DNA of 64,000 nt, taken from contig NZ_CM001977.1 of the NCBI RefSeq assembly GCF_000406165.1, forward strand, positions 474,403 through 538,402. Direction: 5' to 3'. Made by a program: the position numbers and the translations under genes. The stretch is from Dickeya zeae NCPPB 2538 (lineage in GTDB: Bacteria > Pseudomonadota > Gammaproteobacteria > Enterobacterales > Enterobacteriaceae). Within the stretch, counting starts at the first letter, position 1, and every line of letters begins with the position of its first letter. The notes beneath the pieces were generated by a model. The model did no database searches and was not told where the DNA came from. It saw only the letters and a program-made list of their open reading frames with translations. Of this stretch, positions 16,053 to 24,697 are shown piece after piece.

Positions 16053-17556
16053 AGACGTGATCATCGCACTCGACGAAGGCACCAGTAACGTCAAGGCGGT
16101 GGCGATTGACGCGCTCGGTCAGGTGGTGGCGCGTGCGTCACGCCCGCTTGGCCTGATGACCCCGCATGCCGGTTGGGTGGAGCAGGACGGTGAGGCGCTG
16201 CTGGCCGGGTCATTCGTGGTGGTGCGCGAGGTGATAGCCCAGGTCGGGGCTGAGCGGGTCGCGGCGCTGGCTATCAGCAACCAGCGGGAAACCGCTATCG
16301 GCTGGCGGCGTGATAACGGCCAGCCGATCTCCCCTGCACTGACCTGGCAGTGTTCCCGCTCGGCACCGTTTTGCGAACAGTTACGGCACAACCAGCAGGA
16401 GGCCGCTATCCGCGCGGCGACCGGGTTGCCGGTGGCCCCGCTGTTCTCCGGCTCGAAAATGCGCTGGCTACTGGATAACACACCGGATGGTCACGCCCGT
16501 GCGGCGCGTGGTGAGATTTGCCTCGGCACCATTGATGCCTGGCTGCTGTGGCACCTGACCGGCGGGCGGCAGTTCCGATGCGATCTCTCCAACGCTGCCC
16601 GTACTCAGTTGCTAAATCTGCACCACCTGCAATGGGATGACAGGATGCTAGCGTTGTTCGGCATTCCACGCGCCGCGTTGCCAGAGCTGATGCCGTCGGC
16701 CGGTGAGTTCGGTGTGACCTGCGGCGTGCCCGGCGTGGCGGACGGCATCCCGATTCTGGCGATGGTGGGCGATTCCCACGCCGCGCTGTACGGACACGGG
16801 CTGGGGCGTACGGGTGGGGTGAAAGCGACTTACGGCACCGGCTCGTCGGTGATGGCCCCGCTGGGCGTGCCGGATACCCGTATCACCACCCTGGCGACCA
16901 CTGTGGCCTGGCACGATGGCGAGCGGGCGGTCTATGCGTTGGAGGGGAATATTCCTCACACCGGCGACGGCGTGGCCTGGATGCTACAGGCCACCGGGCT
17001 GAACGCCCTGCCAGAGACGGCACTGAGTGAAGCGTTGCAGACGTTGCCCGCCAGTATCGAGTCTACCGACGGGGTGTATTTCGTCCCGGCGCTGACGGGT
17101 GCGGGTGCGCCCTGGTGGAACGATCGCGCACGTGGCCTGATGTGCGGGCTCAGTCGCGGCAGTGGTCAGGCGCATCTGGTGCGTGCCGCTCTGGAGGCGA
17201 TCGCCTACCAGATAGCCGATGTGGTGACCGCAATGAAGCAACACCCGGACTTCCATCTGGCGCACTTAATGGTCGATGGCGGGCCGACCCGCAACGCCTG
17301 GTTGATGCAGTTTCAGGCCGACCTGCTGGGTTGCCCGGTGGCGCGCAGCACCACCACCGAGCTTTCAGCGCTGGGGGCTGGTCTACTGGCGCGGCGCACG
17401 CTGGGCAGGTTGAGCGATCAGCAACTGGAACCGTTACTGCCGACGCACGACAGTTGGCTACCGGACGAGGCGCGCCATCAGCGTTATCAGGCGAGCTGGC
17501 GGGGGTGGCAGGAGGCGGTACAGCGTACCTTGTGGCAGGCGAATCATCCTAAGTGA
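16045..17556 (+). CDS. FGGY-family carbohydrate kinase
   Basis: 503 residues. The ATP-site pattern IALDEGTSNVKAVAID starts at residue 6; AISNQRETAIGW, LGTIDAWLLWHLTGG, GDSHAALYGHGL, TYGTGSSVM and MVDGGPTRNAWLMQFQADLL are FGGY hallmarks closest in style to glycerol kinase and ketose kinases. It should phosphorylate a ketose or polyol formed by one of the operon's dehydrogenases. If the pathway resembles D-apiose use, it would be the D-apulose kinase; a tetrulose or xylulose kinase is equally possible. Confidence 0.85.
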   Translation: MSRDVIIALDEGTSNVKAVAIDALGQVVARASRPLGLMTPHAGWVEQDGEALLAGSFVVVREVIAQVGAERVAALAISNQRETAIGWRRDNGQPISPALTWQCSRSAPFCEQLRHNQQEAAIRAATGLPVAPLFSGSKMRWLLDNTPDGHARAARGEICLGTIDAWLLWHLTGGRQFRCDLSNAARTQLLNLHHLQWDDRMLALFGIPRAALPELMPSAGEFGVTCGVPGVADGIPILAMVGDSHAALYGHGLGRTGGVKATYGTGSSVMAPLGVPDTRITTLATTVAWHDGERAVYALEGNIPHTGDGVAWMLQATGLNALPETALSEALQTLPASIESTDGVYFVPALTGAGAPWWNDRARGLMCGLSRGSGQAHLVRAALEAIAYQIADVVTAMKQHPDFHLAHLMVDGGPTRNAWLMQFQADLLGCPVARSTTTELSALGAGLLARRTLGRLSDQQLEPLLPTHDSWLPDEARHQRYQASWRGWQEAVQRTLWQANHPK

Positions 17557-17566
17557 GGAGCAGACG

Positions 17567-18364
17567 ATGCAACGTGATTTTCATGGGAAGACGGTGGTGA
17601 TTACCGGTGCCTGCCGCGGGATTGGCGCTGGCATCGCCGAACGGTTCGCCCGCGACGGCGCTCATCTGGTAATGGTGTCCAACTCGGAACGGGTGATGTC
17701 GACGGCGGCGGATATACAGCGCCGTTATAGCGCAGAGGTGTTGCCACTGGTGGTGGATGTCACCGATGAGGCACAGGTGCAGACGCTGTATCAGCAGGCG
17801 GCAGAGCGCTTCGGGCGGATTGACGTGTCGGTACAAAACGCCGGGGTAATCACCATCGATTATTTTGACCGGATGCCGAAGGCCGATTTCGAGCGGGTGC
17901 TGGCGGTAAACACCACCGGCGTGTGGCTGTGCTGCCGCGAGGCGGCGAAGTATATGGTGAAACAGCAGCACGGTTGCCTGATCAATACCTCGTCCGGGCA
18001 GGGGCGCAAAGGGTTTATCTATACGCCGCACTATGCCGCCAGCAAGATGGGCGTCATCGGCATTACCCAGAGCCTGGCACAAGAACTGGCCCCGTGGAAC
18101 ATCACCGTCAACGCGTTTTGCCCCGGCATCATCGACAGTGAAATGTGGGACTACAACGACCGGGTATGGGGTGAAATTCTCAGCACGGAGGAAAAACACT
18201 ACGGCAAAGGGGAACTGATGGCGGAGTGGGTGCAAGGCATCCCGCTCAAACGTGCGGGTAAGCCGGAAGATGTAGCCGGGCTGGTGGCGTTCCTCGCATC
18301 AAGCGACGCGCGCTACATCACCGGCCAGACGATCAATGTGGACGGAGGGTTGATCATGTCGTGA
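17567..18364 (+). CDS. Short-chain dehydrogenase/reductase, last gene of the sugar operon
   Basis: 265 residues. SDR features: VVITGACRGIGAGIAERFA, NAGV, catalytic Ser in NTSSGQG, the YAASK motif and GQTINVDGGLIMS at the end. The extended segment after PGIIDSEMWDYNDRVWGEIL before GIPLKRAGKPEDV resembles sorbitol or polyol dehydrogenases. GAGGAG precedes the ATG. Having two SDRs and a kinase in one operon implies that the imported compound needs more than one redox step, or that a polyol and its aldose are both used. Confidence 0.82.
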   Translation: MQRDFHGKTVVITGACRGIGAGIAERFARDGAHLVMVSNSERVMSTAADIQRRYSAEVLPLVVDVTDEAQVQTLYQQAAERFGRIDVSVQNAGVITIDYFDRMPKADFERVLAVNTTGVWLCCREAAKYMVKQQHGCLINTSSGQGRKGFIYTPHYAASKMGVIGITQSLAQELAPWNITVNAFCPGIIDSEMWDYNDRVWGEILSTEEKHYGKGELMAEWVQGIPLKRAGKPEDVAGLVAFLASSDARYITGQTINVDGGLIMS

Positions 18365-18508
18365 GGGGGCGGTGCTATACCGTTATGCAGGCATCATGAC
18401 GCACGCGATTAGGATAATTGCGTGCTATTTTCCAAATGCATCACGTATTTTGTTGTGCTGCGGTAATACCTGTTAAGATTGCCAGTGTTTTAAAGCAACG
18501 GTATTGGA

Positions 18509-19543
18509 ATGATGATGCGGACAATCGAAATGTGTGCAGGCGCTGGTGGTCAGGCCCTTGGTTTGCATAAAGCGGGGTTTGAACACCGTGTACTGATTGA
18601 AATTGATGAGCATGCATGTGCAACTCTGCGTCATAACAACCATCATCTGGCATTAAACTGGGGAGAGATTCTGCAAGCGGACTTGCGCCGTTTCGCCATT
18701 GAGGATGCCCATCGATACTGTGGACAAATCGAATTGGTTGCAGGTGGGGTTCCCTGTCCACCTTTTAGCAAAGCTGGATTACAGTTAGGAAAAGACGATG
18801 AGAGAGATTTGTTTCCCGCTGCTCTGCACATTGTTGAGGCTGTAAAACCGATAGCCGTCATGATCGAAAATGTTGCCGGGCTACTGGAGGATAAATTTTC
18901 CTCTTACCGTACTGAAATTCAGTGCTCTCTCGATAAGTTGGGCTATCAATCAGAATGGCGATTGCTACAGGCCAGTGATTTTGGTGTCCCACAACTACGA
19001 CCAAGGGCGATCCTTGTCGCTATCCTGTCACCTTATTTTGAGCGCTTTAGCTGGCCTATCCCCTTAACAAAAACGCCGGTGACGGTTGGAGAGGCGCTTT
19101 ATGATTTGATGGCATCTGGTGGGTGGCCGGGCGCTGAGCATTGGAAGTTACACGCTAATGCGATAGCTCCAACACTGGTGGGGGGCTCGAAAAAGCATGG
19201 AGGGCCTGATTTGGGACCCAGTCGCGCAAAACGGCAATGGCAATCGTTAGGGGTTTATGCGCATCGTGTTGGCAATGACGATGAAATCCCAGGGGTTGAT
19301 TTTAAAGGAGTACGTTTGCGGGACGGTACCATCAAGGCCGGATTTGAGGGCATGCCTTTGTTGAATGTACGAATGGCTGCCCGATTACAAGGGTTTCCTG
19401 ATGAATGGACCTTTGTTGGTGCGAAAACGCATGCTTACCGACAAGTAGGAAACGCTTTCCCTCCCCCGGTTGCACAAGCGGTAGGTGAATGCTTACGCGA
19501 GGTCATTGCCTCCATTAAATCTGAACGGAGTCATGCTGCATGA
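18509..19543 (+). CDS. Type II DNA cytosine-5 methyltransferase, probably M.NgoMIV-like (GCCGGC)
   Basis: 344 residues. m5C motifs appear in order: I EMCAGAGGQALGLHKAGF; IV with catalytic Cys GGVPCPPFSKAG (PCPP where many enzymes have PCQP); VI MIENVAGLL; VIII FGVPQLRPRAI; IX MAARLQGFPDEW; X YRQVGNAFPPPVAQAV. It overlaps the restriction gene by four bases. The GCCGGC target is inferred from the partner nuclease. The pair is clearly more A+T-rich than the flanking operons, which suggests horizontal gain. No vsr or control (C) protein gene is seen. Confidence 0.85.
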   Translation: MMMRTIEMCAGAGGQALGLHKAGFEHRVLIEIDEHACATLRHNNHHLALNWGEILQADLRRFAIEDAHRYCGQIELVAGGVPCPPFSKAGLQLGKDDERDLFPAALHIVEAVKPIAVMIENVAGLLEDKFSSYRTEIQCSLDKLGYQSEWRLLQASDFGVPQLRPRAILVAILSPYFERFSWPIPLTKTPVTVGEALYDLMASGGWPGAEHWKLHANAIAPTLVGGSKKHGGPDLGPSRAKRQWQSLGVYAHRVGNDDEIPGVDFKGVRLRDGTIKAGFEGMPLLNVRMAARLQGFPDEWTFVGAKTHAYRQVGNAFPPPVAQAVGECLREVIASIKSERSHAA

Positions 19544-20451
19544 AGGGATTAATCACTAGCCAGAGAGAGGCATTTCTTCGCAGGCTTATCGAGCAGGGAA
19601 CATGGGGATTTTCCCGTTTTGATAAATATGGGTGCAAGAAAATAGCCAGTAATGCAGACAGTGGTCAGAAAACGAGTGTCCAGTTGTCTAATTTGTTGCT
19701 GGATAGGGTATGCCAACAGCTAGGTATTAACCCTGATATTACGGAGAGAAAAAAAGAAGGACAGACAGCAGGGAATGAATTTGAAGAAGCCTGTGCCTGG
19801 TTTCTTCAGCAAACGTTTCCTCGGTTAGAGAATTTACGCCCTGGGAAATGGGATATTATTCAAGTAAGACAGCGGAATAATGATGCTACTCTTGGGCGCT
19901 TCGAGCAATATTCACATCTGTCGGAACTGACTTCTCTGGCTGAGAAACATAAAGAGTTACGGAATTTTCTCGGGGATGGTTATACGGTATCACCAGATGT
20001 CATCATTACCCGAGAGCCTGAATCTGATGCAGATATTAATCAATTAACACCCATTGTTGATGATCTAACGGCAAGAAATACGATGCTGAGGCGAAGCAAC
20101 CATTCCGGTGATAAGGCATTACCCTTACTGCATGCCAGCATTTCTTGTAAGTTCACTATGCGTTCTGACCGTGCACAAAATACGCGTACAGAAGCATTGA
20201 ATCTGATTCGCTCCAGGAAAGGCAGAACACCGCATATAACATCTGTTACCGCTGAGCCCATGCCGAATCGACTGGCTTCTTTAGCTCTAGGTACAGGTGA
20301 TCTCGATTATGTTTATCATTTTGCTCTCTATGAATTAATTGAGTGTTGTCGAGAGCTGGATCGTGACGATTATCTTGATACGCTCATGAGTATGATTGAA
20401 GGGAAACGGTTAAGAGATATCAGTGACCTGCCGTTTGATCTGGCTATCTAG
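19540..20451 (+). CDS. Type II restriction endonuclease, NgoMIV-like (predicted GCCGGC)
   Basis: 303 residues. It follows NgoMIV over most of its length: GQTAGNEFEEACAWFLQ (Glu82, equivalent of Glu70), GYTVSPDVIITRE (Asp153, equivalent of Asp140), then LLHASISCKFTMRSDRAQN with the SCK catalytic lysine (Lys204) and the RSDR residues that read CCGG in the NgoMIV/Cfr10I group, ALGTGDLDYVYHFALYEL, and a C-terminal GKRLRDISDLPFDLAI. NgoMIV is a tetrameric type IIF enzyme that cuts G^CCGGC. All key residues are present, so it is probably active. Confidence 0.88.
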   Translation: MKGLITSQREAFLRRLIEQGTWGFSRFDKYGCKKIASNADSGQKTSVQLSNLLLDRVCQQLGINPDITERKKEGQTAGNEFEEACAWFLQQTFPRLENLRPGKWDIIQVRQRNNDATLGRFEQYSHLSELTSLAEKHKELRNFLGDGYTVSPDVIITREPESDADINQLTPIVDDLTARNTMLRRSNHSGDKALPLLHASISCKFTMRSDRAQNTRTEALNLIRSRKGRTPHITSVTAEPMPNRLASLALGTGDLDYVYHFALYELIECCRELDRDDYLDTLMSMIEGKRLRDISDLPFDLAI

Positions 20452-20556
20452 GCTCTGCCGGATAATTTTTGAGATATGCCCCAAAGAATAGACGTCGCAG
20501 GGCTGTATGTTACGGAGTTAAAGAGTGTTGCGCGTTGGTTATTTAGGGAGTTTGCC

Positions 20557-20775
20557 CTATAACTTGTTAGGTGAGTAGGGTGTATCAGGTTGTTGCGCAT
20601 CTGAGCGAGTATATCCGTCATACGACAAGTCGCAGTACCTGGCCCATTCCTCACTTGTCGCGTTACAAGGCTCAAATGATCTTTGCTCTAAAGGTCCAAT
20701 GCCACGCAAGTTATTTTTGTATAAATCTGGTGTAATCGTACGTCTATCGCTCCCGCATTCTTTATTTGCCATCAT
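20557..20775 (-). CDS. Possible small protein of unknown function in the gap after the restriction gene
   Basis: A 72-residue frame on the minus strand (ends PDTPYSPNKL) lies in the 644-base gap 20452-21095. Its composition is protein-like and polar, but a purine-rich AAGGAGAGG sits about 25 bases upstream of the ATG, too far to be convincing. The remainder of the gap is A+T-rich, without a recognised gene, and should hold the promoter for the peptide importer. It could be debris from the event that brought in the restriction-modification pair. Confidence 0.2.
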   Translation of the reverse strand: MMANKECGSDRRTITPDLYKNNLRGIGPLEQRSFEPCNATSEEWARYCDLSYDGYTRSDAQQPDTPYSPNKL

Positions 20776-21095
20776 GCTTTCACAAAAATAGAAATAACCT
20801 CTCCTTATTACGCATCACGCAAATGGTGCAGTCCGATTGTTTTTTGCACTGAAATAGACCCGTTACTGTAGAAATGGCACCGGGCGTGATTTATCCCGCT
20901 GTTTTTGTCATTCATTTTTATTATTGCCAGAGGTAATACATCCCCTGTTTATTGGCGCTTTCTCTTTTTGAGAAAGCATGTATCGAAAATCGGTAACGAG
21001 AATAATCCTTATTTGGCGCTGCTCTTGCAATATCACCGATGAATGCTTTGGGGTAGAGATCCTTTTTATTCATCCTTCTGGTGGTGGAGAACAGC

Positions 21096-22640
21096 ATGGC
21101 TCGTAATCTGGCAAGACATATTCGGAAATCTGTTCGGAAATATGCATTAACCGCGTTACTGGCAGGTGTTTCCTGCACCAGCTATGCCGGCAAACAAAAT
21201 GACACGCTGGTTTACGCCTCCGACAGTGAGGTGGAAAACGTCAGTCCGTACCACAATAACATGCGCGAAGGGGTGATTCTGGCGCACCTCGCCTGGGATA
21301 CGCTGATTTATCGCGATCCGAAAACCGGGGAATATAAAGGTGAGCTGGCGACCGATTGGCAATGGGAATCGCCCACAGTATTACTGCTGCATCTGCGTAA
21401 AGGGGTGACCTTCCATAATGGCGATGCCTTTAGCGCCGATGATGTGGTGTACACCTTCGACAATATCGCCGGGCCGAATACCGCCTCGGTGATTCCACAA
21501 AGCGTGGATTGGATCGATAAGGTGGAAAAAGTAGACGACTACACGGTGCGTCTGCATCTGAAAAAACCATTTCCGGCAGCGCTGGAATATTTATCCGGCC
21601 CGACACCGATTTACCCCGCCCACTATTTTCAGCAGGTGAAACTGGAAGGCTTTAGCAAAGCACCGGTTGGCACCGGTCCGTACAAAATAGTTAAGGTCAT
21701 GCCGGGGCAAGGCGTGATGATGGTGAAAAACCCGGACTATTTCAAAGACAGCCCCATCGGGCAGCCCAAAATCGGCAAGATACAGTTTGTGGTGATCCGC
21801 GACCCGGAAGCGCGTGTGGCCCAGTTGATGACCGGCCAGGTGGACTGGATCTGGCGCGTGGCGTCGGATCAGGTCGATTCGCTATCGGCCATGCCGAATA
21901 TCGCGGTGAAAAGCGGTGAAACCATGCGTGTCGGCTTTTTGGCTCTGAACACCAACGCCACCGGCCCGGAAGGCGTGCCGTTCAAAGACTTGCGCGTGCG
22001 TCAGGCGATCAACTACGCCATTAACCGTCAGGCGATGGTCGATAATCTGGTGCGCGGCGGCAGTAAACCGGTGTACTCCGCCTGTTTTCGTACCCAGACC
22101 GCCTGCGATGCCAGCCAGGTAATCCAGTATCCCTATGACCCGGCCAAAGCGAAACAACTGCTGGCGCAAGCGGGCTATGCCAATGGGTTTGATACCGATC
22201 TGTGGGCGTACCGTGAGCGCGATTACGCTGAGGCCATTATTGGCGATTTACGCAAAGTCGGCATCCGTGCTCGGCTGCATTTTGTGCAGTACCCGGTGAT
22301 GGCGAATGCGCTGGCGTCGGGGCAGGCCCCACTGGCGTTCAGCACCTGGGGATCGTTCTCTATCAATGACGCAACCGCGTTCGTCACCCCTTATTTCGGC
22401 GGCAAAGGCAGTGATATCTGGAAAGACCCCGCCGTGATGGCCGAACTGGCACAGGCGGATACCGTGATAGACCCGCAGCAGCGCCGCGCACAGTATGCCG
22501 CGCTGTTGGGGCACATTTCGGCGCAAGCCTACATGGCTCCGCTGTTCTCTTATTCCACCCATTACGCGTTTACCGCTGACCTGAACTTTCAGGACTGGCC
22601 GGATGAACTGCCGCGTTTCGCCGAAGCGAGCTGGAAGTAA
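21096..22640 (+). CDS. Peptide/dipeptide ABC importer, periplasmic binding protein (family 5)
   Basis: 514 residues from ATG 21096, which has GGAG just upstream. A signal peptide runs to about the CTSYAGKQ region. Typical SBP_bac_5 features: LVYASDSEVENVSPYH, LATDWQWESP..LHLRKGVTFHNGDAF, ADDVVYTFDNI, GTGPYKIVKVMPG, LRVRQAINYAINRQAM. It binds a peptide or similar solute for the two permeases and two ATPases downstream. The M20 peptidase at the operon end hints that peptides or acylated amino acids are the cargo. Confidence 0.88.
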   Translation: MARNLARHIRKSVRKYALTALLAGVSCTSYAGKQNDTLVYASDSEVENVSPYHNNMREGVILAHLAWDTLIYRDPKTGEYKGELATDWQWESPTVLLLHLRKGVTFHNGDAFSADDVVYTFDNIAGPNTASVIPQSVDWIDKVEKVDDYTVRLHLKKPFPAALEYLSGPTPIYPAHYFQQVKLEGFSKAPVGTGPYKIVKVMPGQGVMMVKNPDYFKDSPIGQPKIGKIQFVVIRDPEARVAQLMTGQVDWIWRVASDQVDSLSAMPNIAVKSGETMRVGFLALNTNATGPEGVPFKDLRVRQAINYAINRQAMVDNLVRGGSKPVYSACFRTQTACDASQVIQYPYDPAKAKQLLAQAGYANGFDTDLWAYRERDYAEAIIGDLRKVGIRARLHFVQYPVMANALASGQAPLAFSTWGSFSINDATAFVTPYFGGKGSDIWKDPAVMAELAQADTVIDPQQRRAQYAALLGHISAQAYMAPLFSYSTHYAFTADLNFQDWPDELPRFAEASWK

Positions 22641-22686
22641 GGGTGGCCGGGACACTGACCGCACGTGAGAGGTAAGGAGTGGGCTT

Positions 22687-23604
22687 ATGGTGAAGTACGT
22701 TTTTCAACGGTTACTGGTGGCGCTGGCGGTGTTGTTTACCGTGGCGGCGGTCAGTTTTTCGCTGCTGCATCTGTCTGGTGATTTGGCGACCGCCATCGCC
22801 GGGCCGGATGCGACCGCCGAAACCATCGCCCAGATTCGGGTACAGAATGGGTTGGATAAACCGTTGCTGAGCCAGTTCTCTCACTGGATGTGGTCGGCGC
22901 TGCAACTGGATTTTGGCCGCTCATTCTATTTTGAAAACACAGTGATGGAACTGGTCGGCCAGCGTATGCCGGTCACCCTCAAGCTGGGTGGGGTGTCGTT
23001 GCTGCTGGCGTTAACGGTGGCTATCCCGCTTGGGGTGCTGGCGGCGGTCTTTCGGGATACCTGGGTCGATCGCTTCGCCATGCTGGTGTCGGTGGTGGGG
23101 CAGGCGATGCCCAATTTCTGGTTCGCGCTGGTGTTGATCCTCATTTTTGCCGTCGGGCTGAAATGGCTGCCGGTAGCGGGTAACGGTAGCTGGCAACACT
23201 TTGTGCTGCCCGCAGTGGCGCTGGGGTATTACGCCATGCCATCGCTGATGCGTCTGACCCGCTCCGGCATGCTCGACGTGCTCGGCTCCGACTACATCCG
23301 CACCGCTCGGGCCAAAGGGCTGAGCGCCTTTAAGGTGGTGGTCAAGCACGGTTTGCGTAACGCCATCATCCCGGTGGTGGCACTGGCGACGGTGGAACTG
23401 GGGTTCATGCTCGGTGGTTCGGTGGTGATCGAATCGGTGTTTTCGTTGCAGGGGCTGGGACAACTGGCGTGGGATTCCATCGCCCGCAACGACTTCCCGG
23501 TAGTGCAGGCCATCGTGTTGATCATTGCTGTGTTTTACATCGGGTTGACGTTTCTGGCGGATGTGCTCAACGCGCTACTCGACCCACGACTGCGCAGCAG
23601 ATAA
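22687..23604 (+). CDS. Peptide ABC importer permease, DppB type
   Basis: 305 residues with about six membrane segments. The N-terminal YVFQRLLVALAVLFTVAAVS, the LDFGRSF segment and the EAA-like loop RTARAKGLSAFKVVVKHGLRNAIIPV with the C-terminal LDPRLR tail are typical of DppB/OppB permeases. It follows the binding-protein gene by 46 bases and precedes the second permease by six. Confidence 0.9.
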   Translation: MVKYVFQRLLVALAVLFTVAAVSFSLLHLSGDLATAIAGPDATAETIAQIRVQNGLDKPLLSQFSHWMWSALQLDFGRSFYFENTVMELVGQRMPVTLKLGGVSLLLALTVAIPLGVLAAVFRDTWVDRFAMLVSVVGQAMPNFWFALVLILIFAVGLKWLPVAGNGSWQHFVLPAVALGYYAMPSLMRLTRSGMLDVLGSDYIRTARAKGLSAFKVVVKHGLRNAIIPVVALATVELGFMLGGSVVIESVFSLQGLGQLAWDSIARNDFPVVQAIVLIIAVFYIGLTFLADVLNALLDPRLRSR

Positions 23605-23610
23605 GGAGCC

Positions 23611-24540
23611 GTGATGAAAACTGCAATAGCACGACTGGCCGTGAGAATGAAAACCGCGCCGCAGCCTGGCCTGTTGCCGGAACCTGGGCCGTGGCAGCGC
23701 TGGCAGCGCAAGATTCTGGGGCACCACGGCATGACGATTGGGCTGTTGATTCTGGGGGCTATCGTGTTGCTGGCGCTACTGGCCCCGCTCATCAGCCCGC
23801 ACGACCCCTATGCGCAGGATGTCAGCCGACGGTTGATCCCACCGGTGTGGCATGACAAAGGCAGTTGGACGCATCTGCTCGGTACCGACAAGCTGGGGCG
23901 GGATTACCTGAGCCGCCTGCTGTTCGGTGCCCGGGTGTCGCTCGCCATCGGGCTGGTGTCGGTGATGCTGGCAGGCACCATTGGCATTGCGCTGGGGGTA
24001 CTGGCGGGGTACTTCGGCGGCCGGGTCGACGCGGTGGTGAGTTATCTGCTGACCGTGCGGTTGTCGATGCCGGTGATCCTGGTGGCGCTGGCACTGGCCT
24101 CGCTGGTGGGCGGCTCGGTCAAGGTGGTGATTATGCTGCTGGGCTTACTGTTATGGGACCGTTTTCTGATTGTCTCCCGCACGGTGACGCGTCAGCTACG
24201 CGAGGCTGAATTTATCGCTGCGGCGCAGACACTCGGCGCGTCGTCGCTGTTCATCATGCTGCGGGAGATTCTGCCTAATCTGCTGGGGCCGCTGACCGTA
24301 GTGGCGACGCTGGAAATCGCCCATGCCGTTTTGCTGGAAGCGACGTTGTCATTCCTCGGCCTTGGCGTACAACCACCGATGCCCTCCTGGGGGCTGATGG
24401 TGGCGGAAGGCAAAGCCTACATGTTCTTTCAGCCGTGGGTGATTGTGATCCCAGGTGTGGTGCTGGCGCTGTTGGTGTTGAGCATCAATCTGGTGGGTGA
24501 CGGGTTGCGCGATGTTACTGCGCTGGATGGCCGCAACTGA
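23611..24540 (+). CDS. Peptide ABC importer permease, DppC type
   Basis: 309 residues from GTG 23611 or ATG 23614. An N-terminal cytoplasmic segment is followed by the first membrane helix (IGLLILGAIVLLALLAPLIS), HDPYAQD, LLGTDKLGRDYLSRLLFGARVSL, and the EAA loop EAEFIAAAQTLGASSLFIMLREILPN, all DppC/OppC marks; the end LVGDGLRDVTALDGRN fits too. A 144-base palindromic repeat begins immediately after its stop codon. Confidence 0.9.
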   Translation: MMKTAIARLAVRMKTAPQPGLLPEPGPWQRWQRKILGHHGMTIGLLILGAIVLLALLAPLISPHDPYAQDVSRRLIPPVWHDKGSWTHLLGTDKLGRDYLSRLLFGARVSLAIGLVSVMLAGTIGIALGVLAGYFGGRVDAVVSYLLTVRLSMPVILVALALASLVGGSVKVVIMLLGLLLWDRFLIVSRTVTRQLREAEFIAAAQTLGASSLFIMLREILPNLLGPLTVVATLEIAHAVLLEATLSFLGLGVQPPMPSWGLMVAEGKAYMFFQPWVIVIPGVVLALLVLSINLVGDGLRDVTALDGRN

Positions 24541-24684
24541 GAGCCTACCCCACTAGGCTATTTTACTTGCCATTTTGGACCTGGGCAGTGCTCGAAATCC
24601 TCACGTACTACGTGTACGTTCCGGTTTCTCCGCGCTGTCCGTGTCCAAACTGGCTGCGCCAATGACGCCTATTGGGATAGGCTC
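24541..24684. repeat. 144-bp near-palindromic intergenic element inside the peptide operon
   Basis: Terminal inverted repeats GAGCCTACCCCACTAGG (left) and CCTATTGGGATAGGCTC (right) match at 15 of 17 positions. Inside, the arms continue to pair (GCCATTTTGGAC against GTCCAAACTGGC and further inwards), so the whole element can fold into one long imperfect hairpin. It fills the space between the two halves of an operon, and the ribosome site of the next gene begins at its right edge. No transposase is encoded: it behaves like a MITE- or ERIC-type mobile repeat. A single right-end copy lies at 43477-43494. Confidence 0.7.
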
Positions 24685-24697
24685 TGAGGAGAACGCT

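Noticed and set aside
24575..24697. Longer N-terminus for the DppD-type ATPase
   Set aside because: This part is translated from the palindromic repeat; ATG 24698 has a strong ribosome site and gives the normal length.
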